Numbered from the stretch's first letter, positions 1-12,037 are shown. The stretch: DNA of 64,000 nucleotides from Hetaerina americana (GCA_022747635.1 JAKTNV010000005.1:45253013-45317012); one strand, 5' to 3'. Notes: a model not told the origin generated them from the letters alone. Translations and numbers: made by a program.

Positions 1-3000
1 AGCGCCATTAGGATGTTGACTATTGAAGGGATATCTCCCTTCTCATGCTCTATTGGTTTCTCTGCATTGATCAATCATTTCAGGGGTAGAGAAAAGTAAA
101 AAAAAGGAAAAGGCCTTCTGAAGAAGCTAAAATAATTTCAAACCTCATTACCTTACCACGCGAAATTTTAAATATTTTACTCTGAGCTGCCTTAAGATTT
201 TCCCACCAACATTTCCACTCGTCATATGATCTTAGGAGCTCTTGTGGTTCTATTTTGCGACAAAACCTTAATTAGACTTGCTCTTTCACGCAATATTCAG
301 TTTCTACTTTCTTATTTTTTTAAATGGTCATAGGGTTGACCCACTTGTTTGTGAAATACGCTCTGTGACAGTTAGACCTTTTTCTATCCTTGTCTCTATC
401 GTAATTATTTTCCTATTGAAATTCAAAATTAAGATTAAATAACCATTTGAAATTAATAATTTTCAAGAAACTAGTTATCTCCAATGATTTAGTCATAATC
501 ACTGCAAAACTAACCTTCTAAGCAAGTGGCTTACGTTATTTTCTTCTGAGGGCCTCCGCGGTATAACTTTGTGTAAGCTTTGGGTTTTATGGAACTTCTT
601 CCTAGTAAATTCAAATTTTGGGACAAAAGTTCCTCTGGCGTTTCAGTTGGCGAGGTTCATAAGGAAAATCTCAAAAAACGAATTAATGTGTATTAATCCT
701 TAGGCGACATTAACTTAGCTCTAACATAGTGAATATCCTGAACTGCAAATCTTGAGTTCAGGTAATCTTAAAAAATCAGTAAAATACTTATCAATAAATT
801 CATTTTTTCATGGAGCTGTAATTAAACAAATATAGTAAAAAATGTAGCATTTAAAATGCACATTTTATCAAATTTCTGACCCGGTTTTGAAAACAATTTT
901 TTGGCATATTTCAGTTCTTTATTTCTTTCTAAGTTCATGCAACGGATGCTTCAGACTAATGGAAGATTGCAAAGTGTTCTTTCATAGATTTTAAAAGCGT
1001 ATTAATTGACAATTTCCACCAATATGAGCAATTTTATCATATATATGGAACTATTGCAAAACAATACACATTAGGACATTATTGATACCATGAGCATATA
1101 TAATCTGATTATTTATTCTTAAATTTTCTTATTTGTTATTCTTAAATAATTTCGGAAAAGATTTTTTTGTCGACCACGAATTTAAAATAGGCTTATAAAT
1201 TTCAAACTTTTCGTGTATATTCACTTATTAAGATGTTAATTTAGGTGAAAGAAAGCATAAATTGTGATGTACGTGTTCTGGGTTATACTGGGGTCCCTTT
1301 GACCATTAAGAACTTCAATAATTTACGAGTACTATATTTAGCACGTAGCACTGTTGTCGCATGGAATTGAATTCAAGTTTACTGCTGGTCGCGTTGTTTT
1401 TTTTTGGCATTCGTGAATGGAGTTTAGCCATGCGAGTGTATGTGAGAAAAAAAGCACATGAGCGCTGGCAAAGATCCCGCGGGGGAGCAGGGATACACCA
1501 ACGGAAAAGGCATTAGCCGGAGGATATAAGGATTCAAGATGAGTGAGTGGGCTGTGACAGAGGTGGGTGGTTGGGGTTACACATAACGGAGGCATTGAGG
1601 AACAGGTGTGGAGGGAGATAGTTTAGTGAGGGCTGAGGCGTGATAGAGAAAAATAGAAAGGGTACATGGATGAGGGGGTTGCGGTGTATTTAAGACCGGA
1701 AAAGTATAACCAAGGGACTAGAGATAAAAATAAGGTTGGATTGAAACAGAAAGAAGGATAAAGTGATTTTAGAGGCGCATGCATACGGAAGAATGGACAA
1801 TTTTATCTCAATTATATTCATACCCCAGGTTATATTTAAAGATTGCTTCTCTGGCATAAATTATTTGGTAATGTTACTTTGTTAATTCTTTGCTAATTCA
1901 TATTTGGATCAAGAACATGTCTGCCAAATAGCGAACTGTATAGTTTTTAAGACATTAAAAATTTCTAAGGAAAAGAATCCATTAATCAGCCCTATATTTT
2001 ACTGCTATGCAAATGATGTTATGTGATGTCATTTTTAAAGGCATAATAGGTGAACTTTTAAAGACATAGGTGAACTATTTTCACCGGTTTGATGGAAGTA
2101 TAGGCAAATGCAATTATATTTTCTAGCTGTTATGCTCCCGCGGAACCCTCAATATGGGGCTACCGCCTATCGGTTTATTCCTCCGAAATATGCCTATTTA
2201 AGCATTCCTTTCGTCACTATTTTCTTTGGCATATCGTTTGTTATATCAATTAGCTTTTAACGTAAGTAGTCTTACACGAAATAATAATTGGGCCTCATTA
2301 AATACTTAAGGATGGAGCTAAGTGCCTTTTCCAAATTTTCCCTTATTTCATTTGACTGTCATCAGTTTAATTGGTTCCAGCAAGTTTCATCAGCCGCCTA
2401 ATACCTATGATGTCATTTATTTCACAAATTATTCACCTAGGACTTCAGCCTCGAAATAGTCCGTAAACGTTAAAATAAACTCAAAATAACGAGTTTAATG
2501 TTAATATTTTGTTTCAATAACGCATTATAAGAATTAGCTTAAAAGATGGGTATTCATTACTGTTGCAAAATATACTTTGATTTATTTATTTAGGTTAGAC
2601 TACTCTGTAATAAAAATATTCTTTTTGATTAACATTTACCTCAGTGGCGGGTATCCTTGATCCTCAGCAGTTTCCAACTTGGATGCATAGGTTGTGCACA
2701 TCCGACGAAACGAGTGATAAATTGAGTCCTACAGTGTAGCATTATTTTGAAATTATTAATATTTATTTAATTCGCCTAATTTTAATGAGTATGCAAATAT
2801 ATAAAATTGCTTTTGATCCCTAAACTTTAGGCTAAGCAGTTTCCCGTAAACAGTGCATCAAGTGAGTGAACAAAACCGATCAAGCATTAAAAGTTTTGAA
2901 AAAAATGCCCATCTAACTTTAGATGTTTTATTAATTTTTGACGTTAATTGAATACATTAAGTTAAGACATGAAATTGCGTCTATTTCACGCTGAGATGCA

Positions 3001-6000
3001 ATTTACTTTGATAGTTATTGATGGGTACAGGTAGAATAAAACGGGTTTCTTTAATCATTTTCAGTATTTTGAGGGAAAAATCGTACAGCTTTCTTATAGA
3101 GCCAGTGTCCTCCGATGGTACAGAGTTTTATGGAAGGGAAGCGGAAATAGTTCTATCCCTCCGTGGTTAGAAAATTCTACGATATTCACAATATACAGTG
3201 AGAACGGGTTACGCTCCCATTTAATTGGCCTGTGTCAGAGAGAGGCATTTCAATACGGTTCAGTAATGAAGCAGGCCCATCTGGCTGCCATTCATCGCAA
3301 ACACTGGAGATGGTATTAAATGCTCTGATCTGGGGAAATCAATTCGTGCCGCATATCGAGAATTACTTATTCATAAATCAGCTTTTTTTTAGGTCGATCA
3401 ACGGCGAATCAATGGGGAAATGTGACGGACTCAATTTGTACGGAGGATATTCTATGAAAAATGGAATCCTGTGACCTTTATTGCGGTTTAACGGTCGCAA
3501 ATAGCTGTAAATAAGTTCTATATTTTTCTTTTAGTTCATCCGTAACAACGGCAGATAATTTTAATGTATTTTAACTTGCTTATTAAATATATTTCAACCA
3601 TCTGTTCCAAGTTATTGCGTCACTCTCGATAGGGTAACCCTTTAATAGGTTTGCTATTTAGCTAACTATTTCTTTTCATTTATCAAATCCTTTCCCATAC
3701 ATTTTGGTTGGTTTGGTTAGGGAATTAGTTTTTTCGAGCCTTTTATTATGTTCTATCGGGTTCATAGCGTTCATTAAGCTAGCTCTATAGTAATTACTAA
3801 TGGACTTCAATAAGTCCGTTGGTGAAAGTGTGGCTATTTTTATACGCTCAAGTCATGCAGTAACAGGTGAACAAATCCGAGTGAACCAATAGGGAGACCG
3901 GTTATGTAGAATGATTTACGTCCATAGTCATTCACCATGGTCGATGGAGCTTCTGTGCTGTTGAGAGCAAGTGGCTTATCTTTGTATTTCTCTTCAATAA
4001 ACACTGAAGCCATTCAGCATGTATTAAGTAAGCTTAAGGATGAAATGTTTCCTCACCAAATGGAATTAATGGAAAGTCCGCAGTTTTTGCACATTGGAGG
4101 GTTATCAGCTCTATGAGTTCGAGATAATCGAAAGGTCTGAGGAACATGCCCCCTCGGGATTCGGCCGGTATTCCTTGTTGTGGCATAAGGTCGTCACCCT
4201 AAAGATGATGACGAACCTAAACTTTCAAAACGCTTTATTTTTCCCAAACTCTTCGGCATAGATATCTGTAACTTATCATTCAGTCTCATAAATTTGCGCT
4301 GTTTGATACTTAAACGTGCGTAATTTCAGTTTTGATAAAGCTCAAATGCCTCATTTGTAGCTATAATTAATCTACTGTAATTGCCATGCGTGGTTGTGGA
4401 AAATGTAGGTTGCCAAGAGTAAGGCAAAAATAATACCTTTGTCTTGTCATTTGCTTTTAAATAATATCTAGTCAATTTTTATTTCCTAGTTTTCATCGTG
4501 TTCCAAACAATGTGGGTAAGTCTGAATAATTATGGCAACGTGACGTCAATATATGGCCATCAAAGTTTTATTAGTATGTTAAATTACATCCTAAAAGATG
4601 AAATCACAGTGGTATAATTTGTTCCAGCATCATACGTATCAAAGTACTGGAAATCGATAGAGTTTGTAATAGTAAAAGTCCATAGAATTCCTTTAATTTT
4701 TATTAGATTTTATATTGTGGAAAGAGTTTCTAAAAATAATAACGGATATTCATGTACAAAAAAGTTGATGTAAATATGGAGAAGTCAAAAAACTTCTTAG
4801 TAAGATTGGCACCAGGTCGACCGCTAAGGTAAACTGTATCTTTGACTAGAAGTGGTGCCTAATAATTAATCCACGTTTGAGCCTTATATCGAGGATTACT
4901 ACGTTAATTTTTATTAGCCTGAGTCAAAAATCACAAAAAATATTAGAAAACGTTCACGTTTTAGTGAAATTAAGTACCTACCTGTGAATTCCATACATTT
5001 TAATTCCCTTGTTAATTTGAAGCGTTGTAAGCTATTCCCAAAGTAATCTTACCAATCATATATTTCTCAATTATAGAAATAAATTGATTTATATATCTTA
5101 GGAAAAGTCGTGCATAAATTCGCTACGAGATATTTAAGAAGAGGTAGGTACAACCCTAATAACAGCAATGGACATAACGAAGCAAGTAGCATTAGAATGA
5201 GGAGAGCGATCGAAGTGCTGGACGGGAATCTTTACGAAATTAAGGTCTATTGAAGTTTTATATCAAAATTTTCACCAGCTATTTAATTAATTTTTGCACT
5301 ACTATATTTAGGTATTCATGTAAGTCCTAGATCATGACCTCTCCCGTCTTCAAAATGATTGTGTAATTTTAATTTTTCCCATTGGCGTCCTTATTAATTA
5401 TTCCCCTCGACTAGAATACTTTGCATGAAGTTCTCTAACTGCTCTAATATATACCCTGGTAACTCGGAAAATTTAAGTTGACCCTCCTATTTCTGGAGAA
5501 TCTCGATAAATATTTCTCTAAAATTTATTTATTCACACATACCTTTCGTTGATCCTGTGATGTGTACATATGAATGTAAATATAAGTTGGAAATAATGCC
5601 TAATATAATAAGAATACGACAATGGGTTAAATGGAAGAAGGGACCATTAGGTCTCAATTTCGCCCAAATAAATACCTCTATCTATCTATGATGCACTCTG
5701 CGATGGTCGCAATATTTTTCTGCAAAATCTTCAATGGCCAGAATAAGCTTTATCATCTGCATATGTTATTGAATCAGCTTCACATCTACTTCCATTTTTC
5801 CATACCTATCTTTCCGTTTCCTCAACGCATGAATAAAAAGCGCGGGTGATATTGTGTACACCTCTACCTAACACTGCTCATCTAAAGACAGATAATTAAA
5901 AAGGGTGTTTCAAGTTCATCCCTTATTTGATGTATAAATACAGCAATGGTTCTTTCCCCAGTTAAATTATGAAGAATTACACTTATTTCAGGAGAATTAT

Positions 6001-6790
6001 TTTTTAATATATGTGAGATTCCAAATGAAATATACAAAGAGATAATTGCGTACGCGTCGTTAAGCCTACCGTCTAGTTCTTTGTTTAACCTGAGGATTAC
6101 TTTTTTAACGAGCAAAACCAACGAGAGAGGTCGAAAAGGTTGCTCCAAGCTCCCGAGTTGATACCGTTAATATTATTCCGGCAAAAAGAGCTGTGATATC
6201 TTGGAGCTTACTCAAAGGAGGAAGCGCCCTCGGTGTCGTACTCGGAGGTAAAATTAAGAACGTCTCGAAAGGAACTCCATAACTTTATTTCAGGGGAACT
6301 TTTTCCCACTGTCGCCATGTGTTATTAATATGACTTAAATTATCTGTCCTCCTATGAACCGGTTACGCTAATATTTTTTCCTGTCATGAGTATTTTAAGT
6401 TGAAATGTCAAATAATGATATATGCAGAGAATAAAGAAAGCAAGAACTCCATTTTTTTCGAAACTGTATCAACTAGGGAAGGATGTCTAACTTTTTACAG
6501 TAGCTTTAAACGATCACATAGGTTGAAGATATGCCACCGAGACGTATTTTCAAACTATATAAAATAACGGATATAGTAATTCGCACAAAACACGGTGATA
6601 TGTCTATCACAAGCATGTTTTTATCAATTCAAAAAATAAAATTCATTCAAAATAACTACATGCTCCTATTTATCCGGGATTTTTCGTCTTTATTTTGTAT
6701 ACCGTCTAAATTTGGTTGCAAAATATTGAGGTCATTTTTTTATGTAATTGCATCGAATCGCTTAATATTTAATATACAGCATTATATTAC
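1..6790. other. AT-rich DNA without a recognisable gene
   Basis: No open frame here resembles a known protein. The longest ones are short and of random composition. No repeat family seen elsewhere in the window was recognised. The block is probably intergenic or intronic, but no exon could be supported. Confidence 0.6.
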
Positions 6791-6860
<70 letters not shown>

Positions 6861-6870
6861 TATATATATG
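6791..6870. repeat. (TA)n microsatellite
   Basis: An almost pure TA dinucleotide run with a few TTTA and TG interruptions. It lies 30 bp upstream of the hairpin at 6901-7051. TA tracts flank most PLE-derived pieces in this window. Confidence 0.95.
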
Positions 6871-6900
6871 ATTTCGTCGATGTAACACGGAAGTGCCGAA

Positions 6901-7051
6901 TAGTACATTACACAGTAATAAACAATATAGAAACACAAAAAAAGATCACTCACACGTTATTTCTTGATAATTTCGACGGAATTATCAAAAAATAACGTGT
7001 GAGTGATCTTTTTTTGTGTTTCTATATTGTTTGTTACTGTGTAATGTACTA
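6901..7051. repeat. 151-bp near-perfect hairpin, PLE-terminus type
   Basis: The arms are 6901-6972 and 6980-7051, with a 7-nt loop (TCGACGG). I saw one mismatch in about 72 bp. The right arm reads ATAACGTGTGAGTG, then CTTTTTTTGTGTTTCTATATT. This resembles the tails of the Penelope-like pieces at 11879-11925 and 12160-12185. The loop matches the 3' side of the hammerhead-like core in those copies (CGTCGAAA). I infer that two PLE 3' termini are joined head to head here, with most of the ribozyme lost at the centre. TA-rich DNA lies on both sides. Confidence 0.7.
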
Positions 7052-7471
7052 TATATATAGTAGATACATATATATATAAAATATATATATCTATATAGTA
7101 ATGCCGGCAAGTACAAACTAACTACAGCTGTATGAGCCATATGAGCAGCATTATCATATGACAAGGTCAGGAGATACCTACAAAGAATTTTATTGTCCTT
7201 TAATTCTATTCGCTGAATAACACATCAAGTTCCAATTAAGCCCGCTCCTCTTACCAGTAGTAAGAAGAGTTTTGCCTCTCAGAATTACGGAACATGGTGG
7301 GGAGTTAATTATCTTAGAAAGCTGAAGCTCTCAAAGTAGGCTTCAGGAATTACGGAAGAGCGGTCTCTCTCTCCCTATGGGTTTACCCGCTGACCTTTTT
7401 GCCACGTCCTAACTTCCCCACCCACTTTTCACCATACGGCTACCCATCTAACTGAAAACCTCCTTGGAAGA
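7052..7471. other. TA-rich spacer and unassigned DNA
   Basis: 7052-7103 is irregular TA repeat. 7104-7471 is mixed-composition DNA between two TA tracts with no coding signal that I recognise. It could be a piece of a mobile element cut out by the flanking TA tracts, but no domain supports this. Confidence 0.4.
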
Positions 7472-7503
7472 ATATATATATATACACATATATGTATATA
7501 TAT

Positions 7504-7567
<64 letters not shown>

Positions 7568-7632
7568 ATATATATATGTATATATGTATATATATATATA
7601 TGTATATATGTATGTATATATATGTATATATA

Positions 7633-7686
<54 letters not shown>
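7472..7686. repeat. Long (TA)n microsatellite with TG/CA variants
   Basis: About 215 bp of TA dinucleotides with scattered TGTA and TACA variants. Every apparent open frame across it is an Ile-Tyr repeat caused by the TA run and is not a gene. Confidence 0.95.
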
Positions 7687-7687
<1 letters not shown>

Positions 7688-9816
7688 TCTGAAAACATTC
7701 TGACAGAAAAACACGTTATAACGTTCATTTGTGAATCATTGTTTTCTCAATGGGAAGCTACGCAATATTCGAAGTCGAACGGAATGTGTAATCGAACTCA
7801 AGCTGCCAAGTTGAGAACTTATAATTGTCCTGTAGATGGCATCTAAAAAGTAAGCATCAACTATTAATAATTTCATTTCCACAATCTACCTAAAAAAATT
7901 AGAATAAATTCTGTTAAAATAAATCTAAATGAAATTTGGAGAAATATCCCAAGAATGCTATTAACTCTGGAACCCTACATCTATACGGAACTAATTCACT
8001 TATCTATCGAATATACCTCTTTATATTGAAAGCAGTCCAAAGAAATAGTATCGATACTATTTCTTAGGACTGCTGTTTAAGACGACCTATAGATGCTTAA
8101 CGGTTATAAATATTATATACTCAACTGGCAGATATTCTATTTTTTTTGGTACAAAACATTTGATATTTTAGGAACACTGTTAAAAAAAATTTTAAACTTT
8201 CATGAATGCAAACCGAATTTACATACCAGGAAGTTAACGAAAATAAAGTTTTCAAACTAGAACTATTTTTGACAGTCACTATTTTTCCTAAACAGACCTT
8301 AGTGACTATTTATTAACTACAGAAATTACACTAAGGCAAGATTAAGAAATTTTGTTGCATCTGCTACTTTCGATGTGAATTGAAGAGATTTTGAAAATAA
8401 TTCGATAACTCACTATTAAAAGTAAGAAGTTAGGAGATATAATTTTTCGCAATGATTCTTGTGAATAATTAGTTACGCAGGATTTAGTTTTAAGTAATCG
8501 TCACTAAATGATTTGTTTAACAGCACCAAAATTACCAATTTGTCCAGTCTAAAATGGAAAAGAGGCTGGCAAAAAATGCATTACTTTAATGTTGAAACAA
8601 GCGCTAAAATATATGTTGATTGTTGAAGATAGTCGCTGTCATAACAAACTGCTCTTGACGGAAGGATTGTTAATTGGGGGAAATGCGCAAAAAAACCGTA
8701 ACGGGATAAAATCCTTTGCAGAATTACATCGCCCAGTTATCCAGTCAAACTAGGCTGAAACAAAAGGTAGTGTCATTATCTGTATGACGCGATGCCAAGA
8801 GAGAAGATAAGAGTGCTAAAATTAATATGCATGTTGACGTGTTTGGTGGAAATATTACCAAGAGAAAAATTAGTGAAGGATAGGAAGAATAAATTCGTTA
8901 GAGATAATTTCTTTGGCATTGCGAAAATTCCTTGTGCGAGATGATGGGAAAAGGGTTGCATTCAATTACAAAGACGGTGAATGGAACACGGGAAAACAAT
9001 GCATTGAATCACTTTACAGTATCATAAATCTCTCAGGAAAAAATTACCTGAGGGAAACTTTTGGGTTCGAGCTCATCAGGGGAGTTTCACACTGAATACG
9101 TTCTGAGAGGCATGGTAATTAAGTTTTAGGGAGACATGCAAAGAAGAGAAGCCTAGGGATCAGGTCGATGTTTTTTTCATTTTCATTGCGTGACACGGAA
9201 CTCCTATAGGAAGAAGAAAAGGTTGGATGGGCCTTGGAGGTCTTGAGTTTTTCTCAAGTTTTATATGCGTCTTCACAATTTATGGACGTGAGGTGATATG
9301 AATTTATAATGATTAATGATAGCTAAGACGTAAGCAGATAGCATAGTAGTAGACTGTATTTGCTTAAACCGGGTGAAAATATGATTTTAGCATAAAATTT
9401 GCAGAAATTGGTCTCTTCTCATGGAGTGTATTGGCTTTTATCCTTAAATTCCCTAGAGTCACTATTGTTGAGTTTGAGGATAACTATTTTCCATCATAAA
9501 GTAAATTTAAATGTAAAATCAATTTATAAATGAAAATATTTGTTCCATATGGCTGCTGTCTTCTTTCATCGGAAATTTACAGCTTTTTGTAAATAAAAGC
9601 GCAGAAATTAATTCTTCTCACGATCTACCTCATCAACATCACCAAGTTTAGCTAGCAGTTTAATCCAATATCACTGAAACATATAGTACTGCTCATGTTC
9701 TTATTTTATTGCCCTTGGCTCATTTATCTATTATTATAGTGAATGTACTAGGCAGCATGCTTTTAAAAATTTTATCTAAAATATATATAAATAATAAATT
9801 ATATATAATTTAGATT
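7687..9816. other. Unassigned AT-rich DNA
   Basis: No gene is supported. The only structure noticed is the 44-bp palindrome at 8031-8074, listed separately. Confidence 0.5.
8031..8074. repeat. 44-bp loopless palindrome
   Basis: The sequence reads the same on both strands around the centre ATCGAT, starting AGCAGTCC and ending GGACTGCT, with one mismatched pair. It has no loop and no flanking direct repeat that I can see. It could be a tiny foldback element or a cruciform-forming site. Confidence 0.8.
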
Positions 9817-9892
9817 CAGGGTGCGGCAACATAACTTTCTTTTTTGAAAGCGTTTTGCATTTAAAAAAAGGAAGTTATGTTGTTGCACCTTG
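9817..9892. mobile_element. 76-bp MITE, copy 1
   Basis: The ends are inverted repeats of about 30 bp: CAGGGTGCGGCAACATAACT on the left, and on the right the complement of a CAAGGTGCAACAACATAACT-type end. The loop between them is only a few bases. The first 20 bp match the left end of the element at 14678 (GGTGYGGCARCRTAACTT), so this is a small family. It has no coding capacity. Short TIR elements of this kind are usually mobilised by a DNA transposase supplied in trans. Confidence 0.7.
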
Positions 9893-9972
9893 TATAAATA
9901 TATCTTATATATGAATAATATGTATATATATGGGTATACATATATGTAAATATATGTGTATATATATGCATA

Positions 9973-10027
<55 letters not shown>

Positions 10028-10042
10028 TTATATATATATATG
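9893..10042. repeat. (TA)n-rich tract before a PLE fragment
   Basis: Irregular TA, TATG and TTTA repeats run directly into the Penelope-like endonuclease remnant. This is the same arrangement as at the other PLE pieces here. Confidence 0.9.
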
Positions 10043-10324
10043 ATATGCAAACATTGCACTTCCTTTTACATAGGCGAATGCATTACCCCCTTATCTATTC
10101 GAATGAATAATCACCGGTACTCCTGCAATTCTGCCTCACTCTCTTCTCTTCCTATCCCTTCACACGCCAATTCCCACAACCTTTCATTCGACCAGTGTTT
10201 TGCTCTTAGTATCCTAGAATCCCTACCTGATTCAGCCACCAACATAGAGGTGAGAACTCGTGAATCCGCCTACATACTAGATTTCCGTTCTTTCAAAATT
10301 CCCACCCTTAACCGCCATCTTTAA
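10043..10324 (+). pseudogene. Penelope-like element, GIY-YIG endonuclease C-terminus
   Basis: The open frame encodes about 90 residues of the C-terminal endonuclease of a PLE polyprotein, ending at a TAA at 10322-10324. Visible are a Cys-His-Cys stretch (CKHC), the GIY-YIG core FYIGECITPLSIRMNNHR with its conserved Arg, and the closing block ending in EVRTRESAYI. In intact elements this domain follows the reverse transcriptase and nicks the target. Here the reverse transcriptase is absent: the frame begins abruptly in the TA tract, so the copy is strongly 5'-truncated. It is about 60% similar by eye to the PLE copies at 10852 and 11479 and so belongs to a related but different subfamily. Confidence 0.8.
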
Positions 10325-10514
10325 TTACCCTCCCAGCATTTCCTCCACACCTCCCCTCCCCGCCCATACCCCTTTCCTCTCTCCACAGCAACAGCATATT
10401 TTCAGTCTCACTTGAAGAAGGCCTCTGAGAGGGCCGAAAGCTCGAACAATTTACCGTGTGAGTGTTCTTTTAAAATGTCTATTCTTTTCTATTTGTGTTA
10501 TATTATGTCAGCCC

Positions 10515-10516
<2 letters not shown>
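10325..10516 (+). mobile_element. 3' tail of the PLE copy, up to a (TA)n tract
   Basis: Non-coding tail following the endonuclease stop codon. From 10411 it contains a hammerhead-like motif, then ACCGTGTGAGTGTTCTTTT and TTCTATTTGTGTTAT, ending at the TA run at 10517. The segment 10411-10515 recurs at 43246-43351 with only a few differences. That recurrence marks it as a mobile 3' module, not local sequence. Confidence 0.75.
10411..10446 (+). ncRNA. Hammerhead-ribozyme-like motif (degenerate)
   Basis: The layout is TTGAAGA, then a hairpin (GGCC paired with GGCC around CTCTGAGAG), then GAAA followed by GCTC. This copies the hammerhead core order CUGANGA, stem II, GAAA. The first box has U where C is expected, so activity is doubtful. 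AGCT after GAA is self-complementary, as in hammerheads with a minimal stem III. PLEs are known to carry type I hammerheads in their terminal repeats. The same motif occurs at 43246. Confidence 0.5.

Positions 10517-10564
<48 letters not shown>
10517..10564. repeat. (TA)n microsatellite between two PLE pieces
   Basis: An uninterrupted TA run separating the 3' end of the forward PLE copy from the 3' end of the reverse copy that starts at 10565. Confidence 0.95.
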
Positions 10565-10670
10565 CTTCGAAATGGAACGCTCTTCGGCGACACACAAATA
10601 TATAAAAACACTGATGTAGATTTTTAGAATATAGAGACACAAAGAAAGGACACTCACAATTTGTTATTTT

Positions 10671-10700
10671 ACGTTTCGACAGCACGGCTGTCGTCTTCAG
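10671..10700 (-). ncRNA. Hammerhead ribozyme core (PLE tail)
   Basis: On the minus strand the order is CTGAAGA (a perfect match to CUGANGA), stem II CGACAGC / GCTGTCG with a CGT loop, then GAAAC and GTA. This is the best conserved core of the group. The ACGT after GAA is self-complementary, which is consistent with a very short stem III that works better as a dimer. Stem I pairing near the core is weak by eye (about 2 bp), so activity needs a fold and an assay. Confidence 0.6.
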
Positions 10701-10851
10701 AATGGCGTTCTCGGGGAAGAGCGGAGAGGATGTGCGGGGGAGAGGTGGGGGAAGGAGAGGTAAAGGGACCAATAGGAAATGAACAAGGGGGTGGGGGGGA
10801 TATGTAGGCAGCCAATTGATGCATTCAGTGGGCTTGGTTCAGCCCGGGCGG

Positions 10852-11478
10852 TTAGAATGATTGGGCCACCCAGATATGCGCCATCTCGCGGGTTCTCACC
10901 TCTATTATACTCGCAGATTTGGGGAGGATTTCAATCACCGAAACAGAGAAGCAGTCATCAAAAGATTGGTTGTGGGAAGCGGTGTGAGTAGGGATGGGAT
11001 AATTAAGAAAGGTGGGAGATTTGGTGGAATATCGGTGGTTATTCATGCGGAGGGAAAGTGCGGTCGTGCATTCGCCCACGTAGAAGGCAGGGCAGAAGTT
11101 ACAGGAGAGGCGATATATAATATTTGTTGAGGTACAGGTGGCGAGTGGTTGGGAGTTGGTACTGAGTGAGGGGGAGGGTCTTAAAAGATGACAGCATTTG
11201 CAGCGTGGGCGGTTGCATGGTGCGGATAGGGGCGGGGGAAAGACGGGGGTGCTTGAAGTTGGATTTGTGGACTTAAAGATGTCTCGCAGGTTCGACGGGC
11301 GTTTAAACGAAACAGAGGGACAGTGTGGGAATAAAAGTGATGTGGACTGAGTGTTATTGATAATTGGGAAGAGGTCACGGATTAGATGTTTAATTTTGTG
11401 TGTTCCGGGGAAGAAAGTGGTGATAAGATTAGGGCATTTTGGGCGGTTTGGTTTGGGGAGGGGAGTGTATTGGGTTGA
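10852..11478 (-). pseudogene. PLE polyprotein C-terminal part (linker plus GIY-YIG)
   Basis: About 208 open codons. The frame starts with a linker (FKRPSNLRDIFKST), then a Cys-rich motif (CNRPRCKCCHLL) of the kind that lies between reverse transcriptase and endonuclease in PLEs. The GIY-YIG core NIIYRLSCNFCPAFYVGEC and SLRMNNHR follow, then the terminal block ending EVRTREMAHIWV and a stop. The reverse transcriptase is missing, so this piece alone cannot be an active element, although the frame itself is undamaged. The undamaged frame and the near-identical inverted neighbour suggest a young insertion. Confidence 0.8.
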
Positions 11479-11696
11479 CCGCGACTGCACTTTCCCTCCG
11501 CATGAATAACCACCGATATTCCACCAAATCTCCCACCTTTCTTAATTATCCCATCCCTACTCACACCGCTTCCCACAACCAATCTTTTGATGACTGCTTC
11601 TCTGTTTCGGTGATTGAAATCCTCCCCAAATCTTCGAGTATAATAGAGGTGAGAACCCCCGAGATGGCGCATATCTGGGTGGCCCAATCATTCTAA
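11479..11696 (+). pseudogene. PLE GIY-YIG fragment
   Basis: About 70 residues from ALSLRMNNHR to the stop codon, the last part of the same endonuclease encoded in reverse at 10852. The differences are a few substitutions (for example SSS for SAS, and P for R before EMAH). The GIY-YIG tyrosines themselves lie upstream of the break and are missing. Confidence 0.75.
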
Positions 11697-11846
11697 CCGC
11701 CCGGGCTGAACCAAGCACACTGAATGCATCAATTGGCTGCCTACATGTCCCCCCACCCCCTTGTTCATTTCCTATTGGTCCCTTTACCTCTCCTTCCCCC
11801 ATCTCTCCCCCGCACATCCTCTCCGCTCTTCCCCGAGAACGCCATT

Positions 11847-11874
11847 TTGAAGACGACAGCCGTGCTGTCGAAAC
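11847..11874 (+). ncRNA. Hammerhead-like core, C-to-T mutated
   Basis: The same motif as at 10671-10700, but the first box reads TTGAAGA instead of CTGAAGA. Stem II (CGACAGC/GCTGTCG) and GAAAC are intact. The change hits a core base, so this copy is probably less active than its partner. Confidence 0.5.
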
Positions 11875-11938
11875 GTAAAATAACAAATTGTGAGTGTCCT
11901 TTCTTTGTGTCTCTATATTCTAAAAATCTACATCTGTG

Positions 11939-11980
11939 TTATATATATATATATATATATATATAGATATATATATATAC
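11939..11980. repeat. (TA)n microsatellite
   Basis: A TA run with one TAGATA interruption, at the 3' end of the forward PLE copy. Confidence 0.95.
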
Positions 11981-12037
11981 AGGACTGTATATATATTTAC
12001 GAGACAAAACGCTATTCGGCTAAGCACAAATATATAA

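Larger units (their letters stand above)
10565..11478 (-). mobile_element. Penelope-like element, 5'-truncated reverse copy
   Basis: On the minus strand this runs from a truncated 5' edge near 11478, through the endonuclease frame (stop at 10852), then a 290-bp tail with a hammerhead core, to the TA tract at 10564. The tail has the recurrent signature TTGTGAGTGTCCTTTCTTTG. Its 3' 440 bp are repeated in inverted orientation at 11479-11938, so the two copies form a large hairpin with about 420 bp of unpaired spacer. Confidence 0.8.
11479..11938 (+). mobile_element. Penelope-like element, forward partner of the inverted pair
   Basis: About 460 bp, roughly 98% identical by eye to the reverse complement of 10565-11062 over the shared part. 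It begins inside the endonuclease frame at CGACTGCACTTTCCC. The reverse copy has CGACCGCACTTTCCC at the same place. It then runs through the stop, the hammerhead and the GTGAGTGTCCTTTC tail, and ends in a TA tract. The shared 5' edge marks the fold point of the inverted repeat. Confidence 0.8.

Noticed and set aside
7429..7846. Several open frames of alternating Ile-Tyr on both strands
   Set aside because: Direct translation of the TA microsatellite. The same holds for frames at 6531-6995, 9799-10059, 12012-12399, 33056-33301, 34174-34485 and 43151-43643.
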